41,676 nucleotides of DNA. It comes from Arcticibacter svalbardensis MN12-7. Its GTDB lineage: Bacteria; Bacteroidota; Bacteroidia; Sphingobacteriales; Sphingobacteriaceae. Under the pieces are notes generated by a model that made no database searches, was not told the origin of the DNA, and worked only from the letters and a program-made list of their open reading frames with translations. The stretch is taken from NCBI RefSeq assembly GCF_000403135.1, contig NZ_AQPN01000047.1, forward strand, positions 1 to 41,676, read 5' to 3'. Below are positions 1 to 6,332 of this stretch, one piece after another (the stretch's first letter is position 1; each line of letters opens with the position of its first letter). The position numbers and the translations under genes were made by a program.

Positions 1-50
1 GGAGCATTGAAATTCAGGGTGTTATTTATTTAAAAAGGAAGATGAATTAG
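1..50 (+). CDS. possible 3' end of an upstream gene (partial)
   Basis: The first 50 bases read without a stop in the frame whose codons begin at base 3. They end at TAG 48-50 and give a short protein-like tail (SIEIQGVIYLKRKMN). A second frame also stays open from base 1, to a TAA at about 31-33, so the call rests only on how plausible the tail looks. If real, this gene would lie just upstream of, and on the same strand as, the glycosyltransferase at 100. Confidence 0.3.
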   Translation, partial: SIEIQGVIYLKRKMN

Positions 51-99
51 TAAACATACTACTATACATATTGTTAGTATAAGTCAATTCTCTTCTTAT

Positions 100-1107
100 A
101 TGATGCTACCTGTAGAAAATGTAAAGAAAATAATCGTATTCAGAGCCCTGCAATTAGGGGATATGTTATGTGTGATACCTGCAATCCGCGCGTTAAAACA
201 GGCTTATCCACAAGCGAAAATCACTTTAGCAGGACTGCCATGGGCAAAATCTCTTGTTAGCAGGTTTCCGCAATACTTTGATTCTTTTATTCATTTTCCA
301 GGTTATCCGGGTTTACCCGAACAAGAGGTCAATCCGCTTGCGTTTACCGCTTTTTTAGCGGAAGTGCAAAAACAGCAGTTTGACCTGGCCTTACAGATGC
401 AGGGAAATGGCTCGATCGTGAATCCGATGGTGGAACTTTTTAATGCCAACTTTACTGCCGGATTTTGCAAAAAAGATGATTACGCACCGGACAATGGGTT
501 ATTTCTGCAGTATCCAAATCATGGCTCAGAGATTAAACGTCATCTCCTGTTGATGGAACATTTAGGCATTTCACCACAAGGATCCGCTTTGGAATTTCCT
601 TTAACGACTGAAGATGAGGAAGATTTGATGGCTATACATCTTCCACTTTTAAAATCTCAAAAATATATATGTATACATCCCGGATCAAGAGGGGCATGGC
701 GGCAATGGCCTACCGCACACTTTGCCTCACTTGCAGATTATTGCATCAAAAAAGGATTTCAAGTCGTACTTACCGGTACTAAGGACGAGTTGGGCATTGT
801 GGAAGAAGTGAGTCGGAAAATGAAGTTAGACCCCATTATTGCTGCTGGAAAAACGAATATAGGCGCTATGGGTGTGCTGATAAAGAATTCCTTTATGCTG
901 ATTTCCAATTGCACTGGTGTGTCGCACATGGTTGCTGCCTTTAAAACCCCGAGTATTGTCATCAGTATGGACGGCGAACCCGATCGTTGGGCACCGTTAA
1001 ACAGAGAACTGCACTATGTAATTGACTGGACCGTGAATCCGGATTTTGCTCTTGTTCAGCAACACTTAAAAACTAAGCTGGAAGTCTCCGCAAAAGTGCT
1101 TAGTTAA
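100..1107 (+). CDS. glycosyltransferase family 9 (heptosyltransferase-like)
   Basis: GT9 enzymes (ADP-heptose:LPS heptosyltransferase type) act in the cytoplasm or at the inner membrane and add sugars to the LPS core. The N-terminus has the GT9 opening beta-strand and 'ALQLGDMLCVIPAIRALK' helix (about residues 16-33). The centre carries the nucleotide-sugar-side motif 'HPGSRGAWRQWP' (about 193-204), and the C-terminal Rossmann lobe has 'LISNCTGVSHMVAA'. At 335 aa it is of usual length. Two adjacent ATGs (100 and 103) are equivalent start choices. Its 3' end overlaps the 3' end of the convergent GT9 gene by 8 nt, so the two are tail to tail. Family is clear; the donor and acceptor sugars cannot be read from the sequence. 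Confidence 0.88.
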   Translation: MMLPVENVKKIIVFRALQLGDMLCVIPAIRALKQAYPQAKITLAGLPWAKSLVSRFPQYFDSFIHFPGYPGLPEQEVNPLAFTAFLAEVQKQQFDLALQMQGNGSIVNPMVELFNANFTAGFCKKDDYAPDNGLFLQYPNHGSEIKRHLLLMEHLGISPQGSALEFPLTTEDEEDLMAIHLPLLKSQKYICIHPGSRGAWRQWPTAHFASLADYCIKKGFQVVLTGTKDELGIVEEVSRKMKLDPIIAAGKTNIGAMGVLIKNSFMLISNCTGVSHMVAAFKTPSIVISMDGEPDRWAPLNRELHYVIDWTVNPDFALVQQHLKTKLEVSAKVLS

Positions 1108-2215
1108 TAAAGCTTTCCGGTATCTCAGGAATTATTAAGGTCTTGCCGTTTCGAATCTTTTGTACCGCTTGAAAGATGTCAGCAGGTGATACTGTTTTTA
1201 TCTTTTTAGAGAAAAACGTGGCATTTACATATCGGATCACTTCATTTTTACTTTGCAGATTATTGGGCACAGTAAAAGGTAATACCTTTCCGTATGATTT
1301 CCACGGGGCATGTTGTGGATTTGATAAAGCATATAAAACGATTACAGGTGTTTTTGTTGCTGCTGCCAGATGTATCGTTCCTGTATTTACGGAAATGACT
1401 AATGGTGCTTTACTAATCAAAGCCACAAACTCTTCAATAGAAAACAGACCTCCAAGAGAGAAGGATTGACCTCCGGAAGCTTCTGCTAACTGGTCTGTTA
1501 ATGCTTTTTCTTTCGCCCCTCCGGTAAAAAGGATCTGGTAATCATTTTTCAGCATCAGTTTTTGTGCCGCTTGAACCCAGAGTTCTAAAGGATAAGTTCG
1601 TTTTTGTTCACTCACGCCGGCATGGAGAATCAGCCATGGCTTTTGCAGATCTATAGGTAATGCGTTCAATTTTATTTGTGCTTTATTCCAGGCTTCATCT
1701 GTTTGGATAAGTGCTAAGTTTTCTTGTGATGGCGTAGCACCGATAGATTTTACTAAATCCAGATCTCTTCTTACCTGGTGTTTAATTAGTTTATAAGGCT
1801 CCTGATCAGGAAGCCAATGCGTAAGCAGATCGTATGGGTTTTCACGACAATAAGCCAGTCGCACCGGAATCTCCGCCAGGTAGGCCAGCATAGTAGCGGG
1901 CAAGGGATTCTGGCTGTACACGGTAAACATGACCGCCAGATCGAAGTTTTTCTTTTTAAGATCACCAATGATATCGAGAAAATGATCAGAAGAGGTATTG
2001 GCTGCATTTTTTACCCAGGGGAAGTCGCAGATCATGACCTCATCTATTTCAGGAATAAGTTTCGCTACCCCAGCTGCCATAGAAGAAGTTAATACAGTAA
2101 TCTTTGCATTAAAGGTTTCCTTTAATGCGCGAATGGCCGGAGAGCTCATCAATAGGTCGCCCAGATTATCCGGACGGATGCATAGAATATTTTTATAGTT
2201 TGCTTGCAGCTTCAT
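1100..2215 (-). CDS. glycosyltransferase family 9 (second heptosyltransferase-like gene)
   Basis: This 371-aa protein is a second GT9 member. It opens with 'ILCIRPDNLGDLLMSSPAIRALK' (shown here in outline; N-terminal lobe), has 'LHAGVSEQKRTYPLELW' mid-protein for the nucleotide-sugar site, and 'VISVNTGTIHLAAA' in the C-terminal lobe. These are the same three landmarks as in the convergent gene at 100-1107, so the two are paralogues. It overlaps the upstream phosphatase gene by 23 nt and is the last gene of a minus-strand unit of three. Linkage to a heptose-bisphosphatase-type HAD enzyme favours a role in building LPS or another surface glycan. Substrate unknown. Confidence 0.88.
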   Translation of the reverse strand: MKLQANYKNILCIRPDNLGDLLMSSPAIRALKETFNAKITVLTSSMAAGVAKLIPEIDEVMICDFPWVKNAANTSSDHFLDIIGDLKKKNFDLAVMFTVYSQNPLPATMLAYLAEIPVRLAYCRENPYDLLTHWLPDQEPYKLIKHQVRRDLDLVKSIGATPSQENLALIQTDEAWNKAQIKLNALPIDLQKPWLILHAGVSEQKRTYPLELWVQAAQKLMLKNDYQILFTGGAKEKALTDQLAEASGGQSFSLGGLFSIEEFVALISKAPLVISVNTGTIHLAAATKTPVIVLYALSNPQHAPWKSYGKVLPFTVPNNLQSKNEVIRYVNATFFSKKIKTVSPADIFQAVQKIRNGKTLIIPEIPESFIN

Positions 2216-2741
2216 TGATGTTTTTTACAGTAAAATCAGGGTGGTTAAAGTCGTTCATGATCCATTCCGTTTCATTCCCATTGTTAATTAAGATGGTTTT
2301 GCAGCCTGCGCGCTGACCCGCTTCTATATCATGCAGAATATCCCCGATCATCCAGGATTGTGAAAGATCTATACCCCGCTCTACTGCAGCCTGCAAGATC
2401 ATGCCGGGCTTTGGCTTTCTGAAATCGCAGTCCAGTTTATACTTTTCTATTTTTCCTTCCGGATGATTGGGACAATAATAAAAAGCATCTAAAGTGATCT
2501 GGTGTGCATGGAGAAGTTCTTTAATCTTCGCTTCTACTCCTTGTAATGCGGATTCTTCAAAGTATCCATGTGCTACACCGGACTGGTTGGAAATCACAAT
2601 CAGTTCATAGCCTAATTCTTTAATGCGTTTCAATCCATCAAGAGCATGTTCTTCCAGTTTTATTAAAGCAGGGTCCACATTATAAGGTACATCCTGAATT
2701 AATGTGCCGTCCTTATCTATAAATACCGCTTTATGCATCAT
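2193..2741 (-). CDS. gmhB: HAD-IIIA phosphatase, D-glycero-manno-heptose 1,7-bisphosphate phosphatase type
   Basis: The N-terminus has the HAD nucleophile motif 'FIDKDGT' (nucleophile Asp9 and acid/base Asp11, counting from the first of two tandem ATGs). 'VISNQSG' is motif II, and 'MIGDILHDIEAGQRAGC' is the metal-binding motif. The length (182 aa) fits the GmhB/HisB-N family. GmhB removes the C7 phosphate on the way to ADP-heptose, the donor used by GT9 heptosyltransferases, and two GT9 genes sit next to this one. The start abuts the stop of the upstream glycosyltransferase and the end overlaps the following GT9 gene, so the three are co-transcribed. HisB-type histidinol phosphatase is less likely because no his genes are nearby. 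Confidence 0.8.
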   Translation of the reverse strand: MMHKAVFIDKDGTLIQDVPYNVDPALIKLEEHALDGLKRIKELGYELIVISNQSGVAHGYFEESALQGVEAKIKELLHAHQITLDAFYYCPNHPEGKIEKYKLDCDFRKPKPGMILQAAVERGIDLSQSWMIGDILHDIEAGQRAGCKTILINNGNETEWIMNDFNHPDFTVKNINEAASKL

Positions 2742-3704
2742 CTATTTGCTGACCTGCGCCTCGATTACCTGTGCTACCGTTTCTTCCCAGTCCTGAACAA
2801 AACGTTGAATGTTATATCTGCGCAATGCCGTTTTCCGTCCCTCAATACCGAGCTGAATAGCTTGTTGTTTGTCCACCAATAGCGTCTTCATTTTATCAAC
2901 CAAAACCGAAATATCGGTATGGATGAATCCATTGACATCATTGGTAATTACGGTAGGCATCTCCGTAGTGGCCATTCCTATCACAGGAATCCCTAACATC
3001 ATGGCTTCGCAAACGGCCAGACCATGACTGGTATAGCGGATGGGGTTAAAGAAAAACCGGTATTTACTGATGAATTCGGGTAATTGAGGGTGCAACACTT
3101 CCCCTAATCCCAGTTCTCCGGTATTCATCCCGATCAGGTCAAGTGGTATATGCTTGCGCACCTCCATGAAAATGTCAAGGCCCAATAACCTGCCGCGACT
3201 TGGGAGGTTATTGATCACTACAATGCCTTTTTCAATTTCGCCCGTATAAGGGATTTCAGGTACGGTTACACCGTGTTCAATCACTTTTGTTGTGATGCCA
3301 TTATTATCCCACATCAGGCGGTTAAAATGTGTAACATGTACCAGCAAAACATCGGGGTCATTCACTACATGTTTGGTGTCTGTGGGATGAACCCGTGGCG
3401 GATCATGCTCAATATAGACCTTAGGTAATGCTCTTTGATCTTCAGATAAGATCTCGTACTGATCTTTCAGATAGTTGGTATTGGTTTGATAAATGATACA
3501 ATCCAGATCAAGCTGTGGAATGTCATTTATGTGAACCTCATGAATATTGTCACCAAAAGGAAAAGTTTCTCCTCGTCCGTAATATCCTTCTGATTGTTCT
3601 TCTTTGACAGGGATATAGATGTCGTAATTACCTTGGGATAGATAATATAAGTAACTGCCATGGATATGCCAGGTAAAAAGCTGAGGGCGGGAGTTGTTCA
3701 TCAT
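2742..3704 (-). CDS. glycosyltransferase, GT4-like (GT-B fold)
   Basis: The C-terminal half has the GT4 pattern 'HGLAVCEAMMLGIPVIG', with the conserved Glu and following G-x-P-V-I, as in retaining GT-B enzymes. The first half is a less conserved acceptor lobe containing 'YIEHDPPRVHP'. The frame is open from 3731, but I favour the tandem ATGs at 3704/3701: a likely -7 element (TACCTTCA, complement of 3733-3740) would start transcription near 3726, inside the longer version. It is the first gene of the unit with the HAD phosphatase and GT9 transferase, and probably transfers a sugar to the same glycan. Substrate unknown. Confidence 0.8.
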   Translation of the reverse strand: MMNNSRPQLFTWHIHGSYLYYLSQGNYDIYIPVKEEQSEGYYGRGETFPFGDNIHEVHINDIPQLDLDCIIYQTNTNYLKDQYEILSEDQRALPKVYIEHDPPRVHPTDTKHVVNDPDVLLVHVTHFNRLMWDNNGITTKVIEHGVTVPEIPYTGEIEKGIVVINNLPSRGRLLGLDIFMEVRKHIPLDLIGMNTGELGLGEVLHPQLPEFISKYRFFFNPIRYTSHGLAVCEAMMLGIPVIGMATTEMPTVITNDVNGFIHTDISVLVDKMKTLLVDKQQAIQLGIEGRKTALRRYNIQRFVQDWEETVAQVIEAQVSK

Positions 3705-4049
3705 TTTATAGGTAAGTATGATCAGAGACAACTGAAGGTAGCAGATTGTTTAAGAGGCCAGTAATTAACATGTAAGATTTTGTTATTTTAGGGTTAATAC
3801 ATTATATAATTTCCCGATAAGGACCAGCGTTGATCCCATGATAAGTCCGACTTATGCATTGATATATGGGACTTATGATCGGTTATTACCTGTTTCTTTA
3901 TCGTTTGATTTTTAATCAATATTCATGATATGTTAAAATCCCTCTCCAGATTGTATAGAGCCGCTTTCTCTTTTTTGTCCCAAAATATAAGAGAAATTTC
4001 ACTGCTAAGATTCTTGAAATGATTACCTTACCCGCTTAGCAAATATATT
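3705..4049. other. divergent intergenic region with short repeats
   Basis: About 345 bp separates the minus-strand glycan unit from the gene at 4050. It holds a probable minus-strand -7 element at 3733-3740 and a repeat cluster at 3841-3877. In that cluster ATAAGTCC (3841-3848) is inverted as GGACTTAT (3869-3876), and GACTTATG occurs twice 21 bp apart. No small ORF or RNA gene was recognised. Confidence 0.5.
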
Positions 4050-5033
4050 ATGGCCACTATAGATAATAAAGGAAGAGTACGGGGAACCGCAGGGTCGGTC
4101 GTCTACCGTACTTACCGGGACAAGAACATTATACAGGGAAAACCTGCAAAGTTCAAACAGACCCAGGAAAGTATCAAAACCTCCACAGAGTTCGGTTTAT
4201 CGAGTTCTACGGCTGCAATTATTCGCCAGGCATTTGAACCTGCTTATTTGCATCGGGATGGAACAGCTGTGAGTCGCAGTACGCAGTTGGTCTACCGAAG
4301 CATCCGTAACGGGTTTAGTGGAAGTGTTGGGGAACGGGATTTGCATGATGCAGACCTGAGTCATTTGAATGGCATGGAGTTTAATGCGGACAGCAAGCTG
4401 TCGGAAGTGCTTCAGATGAGTCACCAGGTGGAGCAGGATTCTGAAGGTCGTGTACGTGTTAAACTGGGAAGTTTAAACACCCAAAGTGGTATTAAGAGGC
4501 CTAAAGGGCTGTCGGCCGGAAAGCTTAAATACCGGGTTAGACTGATGCTGGTGGCGTTTAACTTCCGGGAAGAGTATTATGAACACCTGGAGGTGAAGGA
4601 TGTTGATTTTGGGAGTTACGAAACAGTGGATGAGCAGGCGGTTTGCTTTGATAGTATTCCAAGTCCTTCTGGTATCTTGATGCTGAGCATGTCTTTGCTC
4701 GTTTATAATGCAATCGGGTTGGATGAGGAAGCAATTTTAATCAATTCCAAGGAGTTTAGTCCTTGCGCTATTATTGGGGCATTCCAAAGTACAACTGCCT
4801 CGGATCGTCCAAAAGCAGCAGTAAATCAATGTGCTGCAAATTATCCAGTAGAGCAGGGGAACCTGCATCATATGGTTTATGTAGGTAATTTATTGATGCT
4901 TGGGCTGGGTTTAAGGATTGACCTGCATGGAAGTACGGCAAGCAAGACTGCCCAAAAGGTAAATCTTACAGCAAGACTTAATGAAACGAGTTCGGGTATT
5001 ACACTAGGCCAGCGCGTTTCATTTAAGAAATGA
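4050..5033 (+). CDS. uncharacterised Bacteroidota protein with RGTAG-VYR N-terminus
   Basis: I do not recognise a function. The 327-aa product has no signal peptide or membrane segment. It begins with a basic, glycine-rich stretch ('GRVRGTAGSVVYRTYRDKN' then 'GKPAKFKQT') and continues as a mixed, probably beta-rich protein. The layout recalls Bacteroidota families such as DUF6266, which start with a G-x-x-G-x-V-V motif followed by a lysine-proline segment, but I would not assign it there without a profile search. It stands alone between divergent glycan genes and a toxin-antitoxin pair, and has no integrase, tail or portal gene nearby to suggest a prophage. ATG 4050 is the only reasonable start. 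Confidence 0.6.
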   Translation: MATIDNKGRVRGTAGSVVYRTYRDKNIIQGKPAKFKQTQESIKTSTEFGLSSSTAAIIRQAFEPAYLHRDGTAVSRSTQLVYRSIRNGFSGSVGERDLHDADLSHLNGMEFNADSKLSEVLQMSHQVEQDSEGRVRVKLGSLNTQSGIKRPKGLSAGKLKYRVRLMLVAFNFREEYYEHLEVKDVDFGSYETVDEQAVCFDSIPSPSGILMLSMSLLVYNAIGLDEEAILINSKEFSPCAIIGAFQSTTASDRPKAAVNQCAANYPVEQGNLHHMVYVGNLLMLGLGLRIDLHGSTASKTAQKVNLTARLNETSSGITLGQRVSFKK

Positions 5034-5149
5034 TTTGCATTTTAAAGGGTTTAATCAGTTTGAAATTAACTTAAGGGGTCTAAGAAAGTTTAATTGTAGA
5101 CATGGAAGCAAATTTCGATATGCACATGAAAGCATTTATTTAACATAAA

Positions 5150-5178
5150 TTGATTTAAAACTATTAATTGTAAATTTG
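5150..5178 (+). promoter_or_regulatory. Bacteroidota-type promoter for mntA-hepT
   Basis: TTG at 5150-5152, 18 nt, then TAAATTTG at 5171-5178, matching the TAnnTTTG -7 consensus. Transcription would begin near 5185, leaving about 20 nt before the ATG at 5207. Confidence 0.55.
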
Positions 5179-5206
5179 AATTATCACTTAGGTGCAAAAA
5201 ATAAAT

Positions 5207-5509
5207 ATGAATAGTTTAGTTAAATCAAATTTATTGCAGATAAAGACTCTAATGACTCAATATGGTGTCATTAGAGCTCATTTATTTGGGAGTGCAGCTA
5301 ATGGAAACATGACAGATAGTAGTGATATTGACTTTTTGGTAAAATTTAATCCTGATCTAAGTTATACCGATTACGGAAACAACTACTTTCAGCTCATTTA
5401 CGCACTACAGAACCTGCTTAAAAAAGATGTAGACCTCGTGGCAGAAGAGACTATTACTAACCCATACTTACTTCAAAGCATAAACAAGCAAAAGATCGCT
5501 GTTTTATGA
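5207..5509 (+). CDS. mntA: MntA-type nucleotidyltransferase antitoxin
   Basis: A minimal nucleotidyltransferase (MNT) of 100 aa with the exact GS-x10-D-x-D signature: 'GSAANGNMTDSSDID' followed by hydrophobic 'FLVKF', the metal-binding active site of the DNA polymerase beta superfamily. In characterised MntA-HepT systems MntA neutralises HepT by transferring AMP groups to the tyrosine of the HepT motif. The frame is also open to a GTG at 5192, but the ATG at 5207 fits better behind the promoter at 5150-5178. The stop overlaps the hepT start in ATGA, so the two are translationally coupled. Assignment of the pair is secure from motif plus partner; activity is inferred. Confidence 0.88.
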   Translation: MNSLVKSNLLQIKTLMTQYGVIRAHLFGSAANGNMTDSSDIDFLVKFNPDLSYTDYGNNYFQLIYALQNLLKKDVDLVAEETITNPYLLQSINKQKIAVL

Positions 5510-5847
5510 AGACTGAAGAAAAGAAACTCTTAACAGATATTGTTGTTGGCATTGCATCTATTGATGACCATCTTGAAGGACGTAGAATTCTTGAAGAATA
5601 TATTAATAATAAAACCAAAAGAAGAGCAGTTGAGCGAGAGCTTGAAATTATCGATGAAGCCGTTAACAAGTTGTTAAAAATTAATCCAGCTATCGAAATT
5701 TCTTATGCGAGACAGATGGTTGATCTTAGAAACAAAGTCATCCATACATACGATAATGTAAATAACATTGTTATCTGGAGTGTCGTTATGAACCATTTAC
5801 CGAAATTAAAAGCGGAGGTTGATATCCTTATGCAAGAAAATAAATAG
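5506..5847 (+). CDS. hepT: HepT-type RNase toxin
   Basis: A 113-aa helical HEPN-domain protein of the DUF86/HepT family. The catalytic R-x4-H-x-Y motif is intact as 'RNKVIHTY' near residues 73-80: Arg and His form the RNase site, and the Tyr is the known AMPylation target of MntA. The upstream MntA gene overlaps it by 4 nt, the standard arrangement. With all catalytic residues present the toxin should be functional. Its RNA target cannot be read from the sequence. The rest of the protein is charged helix ('ERELEIIDEAVNKLL') as expected for HEPN. Confidence 0.88.
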   Translation: MKTEEKKLLTDIVVGIASIDDHLEGRRILEEYINNKTKRRAVERELEIIDEAVNKLLKINPAIEISYARQMVDLRNKVIHTYDNVNNIVIWSVVMNHLPKLKAEVDILMQENK

Positions 5848-5870
5848 CGTTATATATCGCAAAGTGTTTT

Positions 5871-5933
5871 ATGAAGCATATGGAAAATTTCAAAGCAAAC
5901 AAGTTTGTTAAACGCTTGTTATCAGGACGATGA
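5871..5933 (+). CDS. possible 20-codon leader peptide before the 81-aa gene
   Basis: An ATG at 5871 opens 20 codons (MKHMENFKANKFVKRLLSGR) ending in a TGA at 5931-5933. That TGA overlaps the ATG at 5930 of the next gene as ATGA. The peptide is strongly basic. The overlap is typical of translational coupling, but such a short ORF can arise by chance, and it might instead be the remnant of a larger gene start. Confidence 0.25.
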   Translation: MKHMENFKANKFVKRLLSGR

Positions 5934-6175
5934 TTACAAACTTTGATGAGCCTTTTCATGTTAATGCTCGTGTTGGTGGTGAGTTACTACGCTTATTCAT
6001 TACGCCAGTTTATAATAAAATCAATACCGAAGCTTCCTTTGAAGTTCTGTTTGATGGAAAGAAACTTGGTAATTTAAAACGACATAACATTATTAATTGG
6101 GAATGGGAGGAAAGTGACCTTGACCAGTCTATTGCTGATGAAATAGGTCTGAAAATAGATACTCATTTTAACTGA
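5930..6175 (+). CDS. 81-aa protein of unknown function next to the toxin-antitoxin pair
   Basis: I do not recognise this family. The protein has no signal peptide or membrane segment, is acidic at the C-terminus ('WEWEESDLDQSIADEIG') and looks like a small alpha/beta domain: strand-rich first 50 residues, then a helix. It begins 82 nt after hepT on the same strand, so it could be read through from the mntA promoter. No promoter of its own was evident in the gap. It may be a third gene of the toxin-antitoxin unit or an unrelated neighbour. Codon structure and an uninterrupted frame support a real gene. Confidence 0.55.
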   Translation: MITNFDEPFHVNARVGGELLRLFITPVYNKINTEASFEVLFDGKKLGNLKRHNIINWEWEESDLDQSIADEIGLKIDTHFN

Positions 6176-6332
6176 TTGCTTTTTTACTAAACCGGTTACA
6201 AGAAACTCCTGTGCATTTTCAAGGTGTTGAATATGGGTGTAATTTAAAATCATACATTTAACATAATGTTAACAAATATTTTTTTGCATTAATTAAGAAT
6301 ATATGTAACATTGGGAAACCTAATTAACCTAT

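Noticed and set aside
1176-1469. 97-codon plus-strand ORF inside the second GT9 gene
   Set aside because: Opposite-strand shadow of a well-supported gene, with composition unlike real proteins here.
4050-6175. prophage or integrative element remnant
   Set aside because: No integrase, transposase, att-like direct repeats or structural phage genes; only a toxin-antitoxin pair and unknown genes.
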